Part shown: piece by piece, positions 1-9,810 of the stretch | How the letters are laid out: each line of letters opens with the position of its first letter | How positions within the stretch are numbered: position 1 is the first letter of the stretch | NCBI GenBank assembly: GCA_013397455.1 | Contig: VYZB01000196.1 | Location: 257,025-321,024, forward strand | Source of the DNA: Crotophaga sulcirostris | Taxonomy: Eukaryota > Chordata > Aves > Cuculiformes > Crotophagidae | Direction of reading: 5' to 3' | Length of the DNA: 64,000 nucleotides | Notes under the pieces: model-generated | The model's database searches: none | Told to the model about the DNA's origin: nothing | The model's input: the letters and a program-made list of their open reading frames with translations, nothing else | Made by a program: the position numbers and the translations under genes

Positions 1-2055
1 GGGATTTGAGGGTCCCATCTACATGGGGGAGATTTGGGGGTCCCAGCTGCATGGGGGCATTTGGGGGTTTTGTTGGGATGGGGTGGGGTTGGAGGGGATT
101 TGGGGGTCCCACCTGGATGGAGGAGATTTGGAAGGTTTTATTGGGGTGGGAGGTGGAGAGGATTTGGGGGTCCCACCTGCATGGAGGGGATTTGTGGAGT
201 TTTAGTGGGGTGAGAGTGGTGAGGATTTGGGGGTCCCATCTATATGGAGAGGGTTTGGGGGTCCCAGCTGCATGGAGGAGTTTTGGGGGTTTTATTGGGG
301 TAGGGGGTGGAAGGGATTTGGGGGTCCCAGCTACATGGGGGAGATTTGGGGGGGTTGATTGGGGTAGGAGTGGAGGGGATTTGGGGGTCCCACATACATG
401 AAAGAGATTTGCAGGTATCACCTGCATGGGGGGAATTTAGGGGGTTTTATTGAGGTGGGAGTGGAGGGGATTTGGGGTCCCACCTATATGGAGGAGATTT
501 GGGGGTCCCAGATGCATGGAGGAGTTTTGGGGGGTGTTTACTGTGGTGGGAGTGGAGGGGATTTGGGGGTCCCACCTGCATGGGGGAGATTTAGAGGGTC
601 CCACCTGCATGGGCAGGGATGAGGTTGTTCATCAAGACAATGGCTTGGGAAAGATTTTGGGGTTTTGTTGGGGTGGAGACTTGATGGGGGGGGAATTTGG
701 GACTCCTGTCTGCATGGGAGGGATTTGGGGTTTTCATCAGGGTTTTGGGGAGATTTGGGGTTCTCACCTGCATGGAGGGGATTTGAGGTTACGACTGGGA
801 TGGGGGGGGTTCAGGAGAATTTGGGATTCCCCCATCTGCATGGAGAGGTTTGGGGGTTCCAATGGAACTGGAGGTTTACGGGGGATTTGTGATTTTCATC
901 AGTTTTGGGGGATTTGGGGCTTCTGCCTGCATGGGGGTGATTTGGGATTCTCATGTACATGAGGTCGTTTGGGGGTTTCATTTGAATTGGGATCTTGGGG
1001 GGATTTAGGGGTCCCACCTGCAGGGAAAGGATTTGTGGTTCTCACTGGGATGGGGTGGTGGGGAGGGTTTGGGATTCCCCTACCTGCATGGGGAGATTTA
1101 GGGGTTTCACTGGAATTAGAGGTTTAGGGGAGATTTGTGTTTTTTATTGGCATGGGATAATTTGGTGGTTTTGCTAGGTTTGTGGTGGATTTAGGGTTTG
1201 TTTGGTTTTTTTATCAGGATGGTGGGATTCCTCGCTGCATGGAGAGGATTTGGGATATTCATCCGGACAAGGGCTTGGGAGGGATTTGGGGTTTTCATCA
1301 GGTTGAGAAGTTTGGGGGAGATTTGGGTTTCCCACCTGCATGGAGAGTATTTGGGGTTCTCACTGGTGATCTGGAGGATTTGGGATTCCCCCACCTGCAT
1401 GGGGAGGTTTGGGGGTTTCATTGAAACTGAGAATTTGGGGAGGATTTGGGGTTTTTGTTACGATGAGGGTTTAAGGTGAGGGTCTGGGACTCCACCTGTG
1501 TTGTGGGATTTGGGATTATCATTGGTGTGGGGGGAGTGGAGATGATTTAGGATTACCTCCTGCATGGGAGATTTTGTGGGTTTTGTCACAGTTAGGGGTT
1601 TGAGGGGTCTCCTTGGGTTTGGGGATGGATTTTAGGTTTTCATTGGGATGGGGGCTTGAGGAGGAGGTGGGATTCCCACCTACATGTTGGAGGGATTTGG
1701 GATATCCATGAGGATGGGGGCTTGGGGAAGGATTTGGGGTTTTCATCTGGATTGGGGTTTGCAATTTGATTTCAGATTCTCACTCACATGGGGAAGGATT
1801 TGGGATTTTCATTTAGATGGGAACCTGGGCATCAGTTTGGGATTCCCACCTGTTTGGGGGGAAACTGGGATTTTTATCAGGACAGGCATTTGGGAGTGGA
1901 TTTAGGATTTTTATCAGGATGGGGGTTTAGGATTTGGTTTTGGATTCCCATGTGGGTGGAGGTTACTTGGGGATTTTCATCTCAGTAGGATTTGATTTGG
2001 GATGCTCACCATGGCTGGGTTGATTTGGGGTTCTTATCTGAAAGAGGGGGGTTAA
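1..2055. repeat. G-rich compound minisatellite, degenerate towards the right
   Basis: The + strand is a run of imperfect units built from two alternating modules. One reads roughly GATTTGGGGGTCCCA followed by CCTGCATGGAG; the other roughly GATTTGGGGGTTTTATTGGG followed by GTGGGAGTGGAG. In the first 400 bases the GATTTGGGGGTCCC core recurs near 31, 97, 161, 223, 251, 314 and 378. That gives a compound period of about 62-66 bases made of modules of about 28-30 and 34-36. After about 640 the units drift: TTTTCATCAGG replaces the TCCCACCTGC part and spacing becomes irregular, fading out near 2055. The + strand is strongly G-rich with frequent runs of 4-8 G, so G-quadruplex formation is plausible. 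Several long open frames here only reflect the lack of stop codons in the unit. The array begins at the window edge, so its left end is unseen. Confidence 0.9.
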
Positions 2056-2276
2056 TTTGAGCCTGGCAACACCCCACAACTGTGGCAGCTGCGGGACGGG
2101 GCTCACACCCATGCACTACCCCAGCACCTCCTCCAAAACTAAGCTGGGCTTTCAAGTATTATTTAAATAAATTAATGTACATTTGCATAAGATGTTCTCG
2201 AAGAAGGGTTTGCACCAGTTTAAGAACGTCTCAAAGGAAGGAACATACCCAAAGCACTAAGGACAAAATTATTATA

Positions 2277-2380
2277 GTGCCATGGTTTAGATGATGGGTT
2301 GGTGTTAGTGTTGGCTTATAGGTTGGACTTGATGATCTCAGAGGTCCTTTCCAACCTTGTGATACGGTGACACTGTGATT
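2277..2380 (+). mobile_element. CR1 LINE 3' end, ACTGTG-tail class
   Basis: A fragment of about 100 bases holding only the CR1 3' UTR. It starts at the end of ORF2 (GTGCCATGGTTTAG), continues through the TTGGTGTTAGTGTTGG block and the GATCTCAGAGGTCCTTTCC block, and ends in a short tail with ACGGTGACACTGTG. The tail is a decayed ACTGTGAT-type repeat in place of the usual ATTCTATG. It mixes wording of both subtypes of this class (ATGATGGGTTGG with GGCTTATAGG). Extreme 5' truncation is normal for CR1. Confidence 0.85.
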
Positions 2381-3963
2381 ATCAAATATTTGCAATTTTT
2401 TTTTTTTTTTGGTAAAAGAGAAAGGCACTGAAAGTTTTTTTTTTTATCTGTTTTTCAGGCAAGGAGCATTCACTGCAGTTAGGAGGAGACTGAAAATGAG
2501 CTCTGAGCTTTGCACTGAATCGTCCTTGCATGGCCAGATCCAACCAAACCATGAACCTTTCCCCAACCTGGATCCAGAGGTGGCAAAAATAACCTTCACT
2601 CCAAAAAGTGACTTTTCAAATCTGGTTTTCAGTGGAAGGTGGACTTTCTTCTTGTTGCAAGGTCACCTTGAAAAGGCTGGAGGAGAGGCTTGGGTTAGCT
2701 CACTCAGCCCTACCTACCTGCTTTGCACGTTGTCCCCAGAAAAGGCTTCTTGTCCTGATTTTAGCTTTCTGGGTCGGTGCTGGAGTGAGACTTTCTGTGT
2801 CCCTCAGCCCAACCTCACCTCCTCTTGCTGCGACTCTGCCTTGCACGGTACCTAAAAGCCAGCATTTAGTTGTAATAAATGAATGAATGTGTTGATGCAC
2901 ATTATTTATCTTGCCATTATGAGAAAGGGAATTCCTTCTCTCTCTGTGGAATATTTTTAATAACAGATGACGTTCTCCCCCCTTACACACACTCTCTCAC
3001 AATCAGCACATTTCAGTGTTAATTGCCAAGTCAAGACAGCCTAGGGAAAAACCTGGGTTGCACCAGTGTAACAGTGTTCCTGGGATGAAAAGAAGTGATG
3101 CTGAGCTCCTCACACTCTATGTTTTCTGCACCAGCACCCATAACACACTGCAAAACATCCCGTGGCACATTGCTCTGGGGTAACAGTACCTGGGAGACTG
3201 GGACTTCCCCAAGGTGTGCTGGGTCTCCTTGGTGAGTGAGGGCTGTGGTAAGATCAAATAAGAGCAAAGCTCCCTTGGGAGCAACCTAAATAGAGCCAAG
3301 GAAAGCAGAATGGCCAGAAATCCACTTTGCAATCAGGCTGGTTTCAATGGCCATTGAGTTTACACTGCAATGATTGTATTGAGATTTAGGAGGAGAAGAA
3401 GAAATTCATCTGATTGGTCTCATCAGCAAATCTGGGCTGTACTGACCCTTTGGCCTTGATGACCCTTGGAGCATTTGATGCATAAGTCTTTTTAGATTGC
3501 TGACTGGGCTGTAAGTTTTCTCTTAAATTATCAAAACAGGCATCCTGCCAATTCCACAGGGAGTTGTTTTTTGGTTTTTTTTCCAAGGGGATTTGCTCTC
3601 AGTTGGATTTCCTTTTGCCTTAAGAGAGGAGGAGGAGAGCAGGCGAGGGTGGATGCTGTGCAGGAAGCTTCCTTTGGGGGGGTTGTGGTTATCATTGAAG
3701 AGTCAAATTGTAACGGCCCTGCCATCTGTGCTGGGTATTGCCCCTCACAAAGCAGGGCTATCACCAGAGGGTCTCCAGTCTCCTCCTTGACTGCTCCCTG
3801 CTGCACGGTCGCGCGGCTCCTCCCTTGTCGCAAGATTTGCCTGCTGGCAGTTGCCATGGGTGGTTAAATAACGGCACAGCATCTGCCTCTTGGGATAACA
3901 GATTCATCCAGAAACGTGGTGATAAACAACCTTTTTTTCCAAAGGGGTAACAGAGGTAACAAG
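2381..3963. other. Unassigned DNA with two poly-T runs and a weak exon-like stretch
   Basis: T runs lie at 2396-2410 and 2435-2445. The second is followed by TTTTTCAG at 2451-2458, which resembles a 3' splice site. An open + frame of 148 codons spans 2409-2855. It ends in TAA, and an AATAAA hexamer follows at 2874-2879. The protein is not one I recognise, and the frame starts inside the T runs, so coding is doubtful; an untranslated or lncRNA terminal exon would be as consistent. From 2880 to 3963 I see no repeat family, gene or RNA; short frames on both strands overlap and look random. Confidence 0.3.
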
Positions 3964-4725
3964 AGGGTAGGAAGGCCCTACAGAGGGACCTTGACAAACC
4001 AGAGAGATGGGTCAATTCTAATGGGATGATGTTTAATAAGTCCAAATGTCGGGTACTTCATTTTGGACAAAATAATCCCATGCAAAGCTATGGACTGGGG
4101 ACAGAGTGGCTGGAGAGTAGGCAGGCAGAAAGGGACTTGGGGGTGCTGGTAAACAGGAAACTCAACATGAGCCAGTAGTGTGTTCAAGTGGCCAAGAAGA
4201 CCAATGGCATCCTGACCTGCATCAGGAATAGTGTGGCCAGCAGGACCAGAGAAGTTATCATCCCCTTACACTCAGCACTAGTTAGGCCTCACCTTGAGTC
4301 CTGTGTGCAGTTCTCGACCCCTCAGTTTGCGAAAGATGTCAAGATACTGGAGTGTGTGCAGAGAAGAGCAACGAAGATGGTGAAGGGTTTGGAGCACAAG
4401 CCCTACGAGGAGCGACTGAGGGAGCTGGGGCTGTTTAGCCTGGAGAAGAGGAGGCTCAGGGAGACCTTATTGCTCTCTACAACTACCTAAAAGGAGGTTG
4501 TAGTCAGGCAGGGCTTGTTCTCTTCTCTCAGGTGACCAGTGACAGAACTAGAGGACATGGACTCAAGCTTCATCAGGGAATATTTAGGCTTGATATTAGG
4601 AGAAAGTTCTTCCCTGAAAGGGTGATTGGCCATTGGAATGCGCTGCCCAGGGAGGTGGTGGAGTTGCTGTCCCTGGAGGTGTTTAAGAGTAGATTGGATG
4701 AGGCACTCAGTGCCATGGTTTAGAT
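3964..4725 (+). mobile_element. CR1 LINE, ORF2 C-terminal part (5' portion of a split copy)
   Basis: This is the longest young CR1 in the window. It begins in the ORF2 region that follows the reverse-transcriptase core: the GGACCTTGAC block, then a translated stretch with [11 protein letters not shown] frame at 4188-4490 then encodes the typical CR1 ORF2 C-terminal region, including [37 protein letters not shown] and [15 protein letters not shown] stop (CAGTAG, about 4172-4177) and a frameshift near 4460-4480 break the frame, so it is non-functional. The rest of ORF2 continues in another frame at 4532-4723 ([24 protein letters not shown]). The copy is interrupted at about 4725 by another CR1 and resumes at 4858. 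Confidence 0.93.
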
Positions 4726-4857
4726 CACACAGTATCACAGTATAACCAGGTTGGAAGGGACCTCTGAGATCGTCAAGTCCAACCTATAAGCCAACACTAA
4801 CACCATCCCATCACCTAAACCATGGCACTCAGTGCCTCATCCAGTCTTCCCTTAAAC
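4726..4857 (-). mobile_element. CR1 LINE 3' end nested in another CR1, ACTGTG-tail subtype A
   Basis: A 132-base 3' fragment in reverse orientation. It opens with CACACAGTATCACAGTATAA (the reverse of an ACTGTG tail preceded by AACCTGGTTAT) and ends in TTCCCTTAAAC. It sits exactly between GGTTTAGAT and ATGATGACGGATTGG, which are contiguous in intact relatives. It reads CATCCCATCACC, the reverse of GGTGATGGGATG, the wording of subtype A (shared with 18297-18805 and 58148-58459). Only a few bases could be target-site duplication, in line with CR1 habits. Confidence 0.9.
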
Positions 4858-4944
4858 ATGATGACGGATTGGTGTTAGTGTTGGACTTGATGATCTCAGA
4901 GGTCCTTTCCAACCTTGTAATGCTGTGATACTGTGGTACTGTGA
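4858..4944 (+). mobile_element. CR1 LINE 3' UTR and tail (3' portion of the split copy)
   Basis: Resumes the host CR1 after the nested insertion: ATGATG, then GATTGGTGTTAGTGTTGG, the GATCTCAGAGGTCC block and AACCTTGTAATGCTGTG, ending with two further ACTGTG-like units. The AACCTTGTAAT wording marks subtype B. It lacks about 12 bases between GTGTTGG and ACTTGATG compared with its relatives. Confidence 0.9.
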
Positions 4945-7900
4945 AAGGACTCACACTATTTCTGCTGCTTTGCAGGGTGCAGGTGCCTTCCCATTTGCAT
5001 CGGCGCGGGATCTGCCTTTTGCCTCTACTGCAAAGGGGATAATTACTAAGAGAGTGTCAGATCAAGACTGTGAATCACAAGCAGCTGAAAGAAAAATGAA
5101 TGGGATATTTAGCATGATTGCTTCAAAAGCTGTGTGTCTGTTAAAGCATATCCCACTCCGACGCTGAAACTTCAGCTGGGGGAGAGGGTGAGAAAAAGCC
5201 CTAACTTGGGAAGCTGGGTGCTTCTGGGGGTGTCAAAAGGGCAACAGAGTTTCAAAGAAAGTCTTTTACACCCAAAAATGTGCAGCATTGCCAACTGGGA
5301 GCTTTATCACGAGTGTCCCAGCTATGGAGGTTTTCCTAAATACCAGCATCACAGGGTCAGGAAATTATGTAAAAGATTTTTTATTTCAACTTCAAACATG
5401 AAAAGCAACACTTTAGAAGTGCAGAGAAGCCTTTAGGAGAACGGGCTGCACATCTGTCTGAGAAAAAGGAACAAAAAGATAAGAAATTACTCCAGAATTT
5501 ATTAACATTATTATTGTTATTTAAAATCTTATGGGCCTTGGTCAGTCAGGTGTCTTTTTTAAGCTTGATATTGATATTGATTGTAATAGTGCACACAGAC
5601 TCATGAATGCCTAGTTCCTTGTGTCCTAGCTAAATATTTACCTAAGATTGTGAAAGAGCGGAACACGGAGCAGTAGTTTTAAGGTATGAAACTCAGCTGA
5701 GGTGAAACTGTCTCAGGAGGAAGAAGACTTCACATAGCACAGGATTCCTTTGTTGGGGAAGACATAAGATGCCTTAATGGTTTCACAAAGTCTATAGAAA
5801 CCTCATTTCTTCTGCCATTTACAAGTAAACTGGACAAAGAAGAAGAAAACATAATGTAGTTGATGCTCTTGTGCCTCACAGCACTGTTCCCAATCAAAGC
5901 TTTTTCTTCTCTGTACCACGTAAATCCTTCTCAGCTGTGTTCAGATTCATCATAACATTTGACTGACATCTCCAGGCATCCTTACAATATTTACTTCTTT
6001 TCACAGACAATGACTGAGGAAAGCCCACACATCAAAATCCTTGGGCTGAGGTCCAACTTAGGATCATTTAACTTGTCAGTAATCCAATTTTACTGAATGT
6101 CATTACTTATCTTCCTTGTGTGATGGGACACAGGGTGAAAGAGTTTGGAATTCAAATTTGGAGTTAAGATGGGAAGATGATACCTTCGGCATGGGTAACA
6201 GCATGAACACCAGCACGTGGGCTCTTTGGGTCAAGATCCATTTTGGGAAGGAAAGCAAAAAAACTCTTCAAACTACCCTCCCTTCAGTAGGAGTCAAAAA
6301 TACCTGTGGTCTGATCCCTGCTTGACAGTTGGCCTCAAGGAAATGGGACCATTGGTGGAGTGAAGTTTGCAGACAGATCTGAAGTGAGGAAAAGAGGTTG
6401 TTCATAAGAGAAAAAAAAAAAAAGAAGGAAAAGGTTGTGGTGTGCAAAGAATGGGGAATGGAGGCAATTTCCATGTATTTCAGAAGATGGGAAGTTAGAT
6501 GTGTCATGGAGGGGACTGTTCCTTAGCCTGGACCTGACCCAGCAGGACACACTGTAATGCAGTTTGCCTTGGGAGCAGGATTTTTTTGAGAAAGATAAGA
6601 ACAATTGGAGATACCTATCACAAACTGTGGTTTCCCAGAGTCCTAAGAGTGAAGAAGCAAAACCCTTTTTGCAATTGATATATTAGACAAAGACTTTTAA
6701 AATCCAGATTCAACTCTCAGCTCCAAAATGAGCTTCTGATCTCAGCTATATTCCTATATTGAAGAACTCCTGTTCCTCCACTTTGCCTTGGCTGCTCAGA
6801 CAAATGTAATTTTTGATTCTCTTGGATTTAATTTTTTAAGAGAAGGGAATGAGGAGCATCCTTTTCAGTAAGCGGCTGAACCTCTTGCAAGAGGTTTGTC
6901 AACACCTCCACCACACACAGATGCACTCACATACCTGTCTGTGGGTGGCTTTGGGTCCAGACCACAGCACCTGCATTTGTATGTCTGTGTCCATTTGAGG
7001 TGCCATTAACATCACTGGTAAAGGAGGGCACTGTACAGTTCCTTAAACACAGACAGAGGCATCTCTAGTGCTAGAGATGTCTTCATGGGGATAAACAAGG
7101 TTTCTGTGAAACCCAAGTCCTCTGGAGCAGCAGCTCTGGTCCAGTTGGCTTTACACCACCATGTGCAAAATCTCATCCTGCAGCCTCTCTTTAAGGAGCC
7201 AGATTCTGTTCCTACTCTGAAGAGCCTGAAAATAAGTTATTAGCCTGAAGGACACAAAGACATCAGAAACGCTCTCTCAACCCCACTCATTGCCTTGGCT
7301 TGGAGTTTAATTTAATTGCCTAAAAGTCAGGATCCTGCTTGGTAAGGGGTCCTTGCCCAATCTACCAGTCCAGGAGTGCATAGTTTTTTCACATGTCCCA
7401 TTTAGCATCCAGTAGTCCCAGGAAAATGTCCCAGACTACCCAGGACACCTCAGGAGGCTGCAGAAGGTTTTATCAGGCACCTGAACCTGGAGCTGAGCCC
7501 CACATGCAGTGCATGGAGAAGCACTGCTTTCAGAGGGATCAAGAACCAACCTAATCTCAGCAGAAGCCCGTGTTGCAACCTCATCACCTAACTACATTGG
7601 CTTAGTGCCTCCTCCTTGAATCCTTTCCAAACCCTTCAGTGAGTCCTGCACAAAGAGATCAAACCCATCCACCTCCCAGAGCAGGGCCCCTTCTGTACTT
7701 AGAAGGCACCAAGCCATGCCTGCACATCACTGTGGCTTTGTCGGCGAAGAGAAATTATTTTGATGAACTCCATTCAAATGGTTGCCTTTCTCCATTGCCC
7801 TGCAGGTTCAGCTGTTGGGATGGATTAGACTCAGGTACCTGGAGGCATCTGAGGTGCTGGAGATATCTTCATGGCAAGTAGAGGTGCCTTCATGGCAAGA

Positions 7901-7953
7901 AGCATGATCCCAGAGAGATGTGGAACTGACACGTTGGATCTTAATGGCTGTTG
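4945..7953. other. Unassigned single-copy DNA
   Basis: About 3 kb without a repeat family, RNA gene or convincing coding frame that I can recognise. Open frames are under about 100 codons, overlap on both strands and carry no recognisable motif. Minor low-complexity patches: an AT-rich stretch with TTATTATTGTTATTT around 5508-5523 and an A run at 6412-6424. Confidence 0.5.
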
Positions 7954-8056
7954 TATCACAACATCACAGTATTACAAGGTTGGAAAGGACCTCTGAGATC
8001 ATCAAGTGCAACCTACAACCCAACGCTAACACCAACCCATCATCTAAATCATGGCA
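7954..8056 (-). mobile_element. CR1 LINE 3' end, ACTGTG-tail class
   Basis: A reverse-strand fragment of about 100 bases. It begins TATCACAACATCACAGTATT, then ACAAGGTTGGAAAGGACC, the GATCATCAAGTGCAACC block and CTAACACCAACCCATCATC, ending at AATCATGGCA. Only the 3' UTR is present. The subtype B wording (AACCCATCATC) is seen. Confidence 0.88.
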
Positions 8057-9357
8057 GGCGTGTTGGAAAGAACAACGTGGAGATGTAAAACTCTCCCTAT
8101 TGGGACTAAGGAACATTTATAGATACATCTGGAAGTTTCACATTGCTTCTGTCTTTTGCATTGTCCTTCATACAGAGTTCACCTAATGCTTTGTATTGAA
8201 AGGGAAGGCAGAGGGATGCAGGAAAGAAAAAACAAACAGGCTTTTAGGAGAGACAGGCAAGCAGTTAGGTACATTTTCTGCTGCTAGAAATAGGTACTGG
8301 TGGAAACATGTTGCTCTGCATGTCTCCAGCTAAATAGACAACTCTTCTTTTCAAACCTAGAGTGAATGGAGAATTATACTATTCCTGTCCCAAAACCCTT
8401 GCTGTTCATCCTCCCCGCAAACTCCTGCAGAGGTCTGTGGGCTAGAAAGGACCAGTAGGAGACCTCTAAAATAGATTTGGGGTGGATTTCTCCTTTTTTT
8501 CTGACAATGGACCAGCATTATTTCTTTCCAGATAGAGCAGGGGAACTCCTTGGGGTCTCAGTCCTGGATTCGTTGAGAATTTCCCAAGATGATGCTTTGG
8601 GCTTTGGCATTGGGCGCAGAAAGTCTTTCCAGCATAAATATCCTCCAAACCTCCCACTTGGATGCACACTGCTCTCCAAACTCCAGCTCCACATCTCTTC
8701 TCATGTGCTTTGCCACCTTCTCTTCCCTCTTTGGCGAGGGTTTGCCCTGAAAAAACCTGGGAGTTACCAGGGCAACCCACGAAGTTCCAACAGCCTGGAT
8801 CATTGTTTGGGGCTGCAGCCGCCCCGAGGAATTCACTATTTGTTTTAGAGATAAAAGCTGCAACTTCCACACATTCTTCTTCAATTTCACTCTCCATTAG
8901 GTGCATTGCCCTATCATAACAAAGCTCACTGAATTATTAGAGATGAGGCAAAACGTTCAAAGCCTCAACTGGGGAAAGGGATGGGGCAGAGCTTTTTGTA
9001 CATGATTTTAATTTGTGGACCTCTTCCATGAAGCATCCACTGGTGGCATGGTGGATTTAGGCTGTGGTTACAGCTTGGGGGACAGTGAGGGTTGTTGAGT
9101 GTTGCAATGAGCTGAGAGTCAGGATGGGAGGGTTAATGGTTGGGTTGAGTCTGGTAGCCATGGGCAAGTCCCGTTTGCTTGTCTCTCTGGTCCTGTCCTG
9201 GGTTGCAAGCATTTCAGTTCATGTCCTCCTGCTTTCCCTTGTGCTTTTTCAGACATGGTGGAAAAATAAAGGGTAAAGAGGGGGTCAAATAGAAACGTTA
9301 CATCCCAGGTTAGTGACTGACACCTCCACCTGCTTCAGTACCATCAAAATATTCTTA
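8057..9357. other. Unassigned single-copy DNA
   Basis: No recognisable gene or repeat. Two overlapping open frames of 146 codons (-, 8466-8906) and 123 codons (+, 8477-8848) run antiparallel through the same bases. Neither has a family motif and neither is flanked by clear splice sites. Frames of this length are expected a few times by chance in six frames over 64 kb. Confidence 0.5.
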
Positions 9358-9440
9358 CTCTCTCGCCTGCTCCAATGTTGACTATAGGGTTGATGCTCCT
9401 CTCTCGCCTGCTCCAATGTTGACTATAGGGTTGATGCTCC
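9358..9440. repeat. Perfect 41-bp tandem duplication (two copies)
   Basis: The unit that starts CTCTCTCGCCTGCTCC and ends GGGTTGATGCTC is present twice head to tail at offset 41. Bases 9358-9399 match 9399-9440 with no mismatch. Flanks diverge at once on both sides. Identity is perfect, so the event is recent or an assembly or replication-slippage product. Confidence 0.95.
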
Positions 9441-9699
9441 CAGCTCGTCTTGTGAGCCGTTTCCCTTACATGTGGTGCAAGCTGTGGGTTGCTGAGATAT
9501 GAATCACCACAGCTGGCACCCTTCCTCCCTCAAAATCAGCAGGGTGTAAATCCTGTGTCACCTCAGCATCCCCTATCCTTACACCGGTATTTCCTTGTAG
9601 TAGACTAAGAGGAAAAATACGCTTTTTGGAATGGAAGGGGAATTCACTTCTTCAGGGGGAACCCAAGTTAGGCCAGATTTGCTTATTGCAGCCAGATTA

Positions 9700-9800
9700 C
9701 ATGAACCACACTCCTACGTCTCAGTTCTAATACTGGTGCTGGTTTAGGTTTTAACAAGTGCTTTCCTCTTCCACTGCCTCAGTTTCCCATTGCATCCTGC
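9700..9800 (+). mobile_element. MIR-like ancient tRNA-derived SINE remnant
   Basis: The order of blocks matches the MIR family: a B-box-like CAGTTCTAATACTGGTGC near 9722, then a diverged centre, then CCACTGCCTCAGTTTCCCAT at 9771-9790, the hallmark of the MIR core. There is no recognisable A box. Age and divergence are high, so an alignment search is needed to name the subfamily. Confidence 0.6.
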
Positions 9801-9810
9801 ATCTCAACAA

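Noticed and set aside
6..962. Long open frames (131 and 170 codons) in the first kilobase
   Set aside because: They are translations of the G-rich minisatellite unit (repeating GDLGVPPAW-like text in several frames), not a gene.
8466..8906. Antiparallel 146- and 123-codon frames
   Set aside because: No family motif and no splice or promoter context; expected by chance.
9120..9200. A possible fifth MIR-like relic (CCATGGGCAAGTCCCGTTTG)
   Set aside because: Only the GGGCAAGTC block fits; head and tail are absent, so the match is too short to support.
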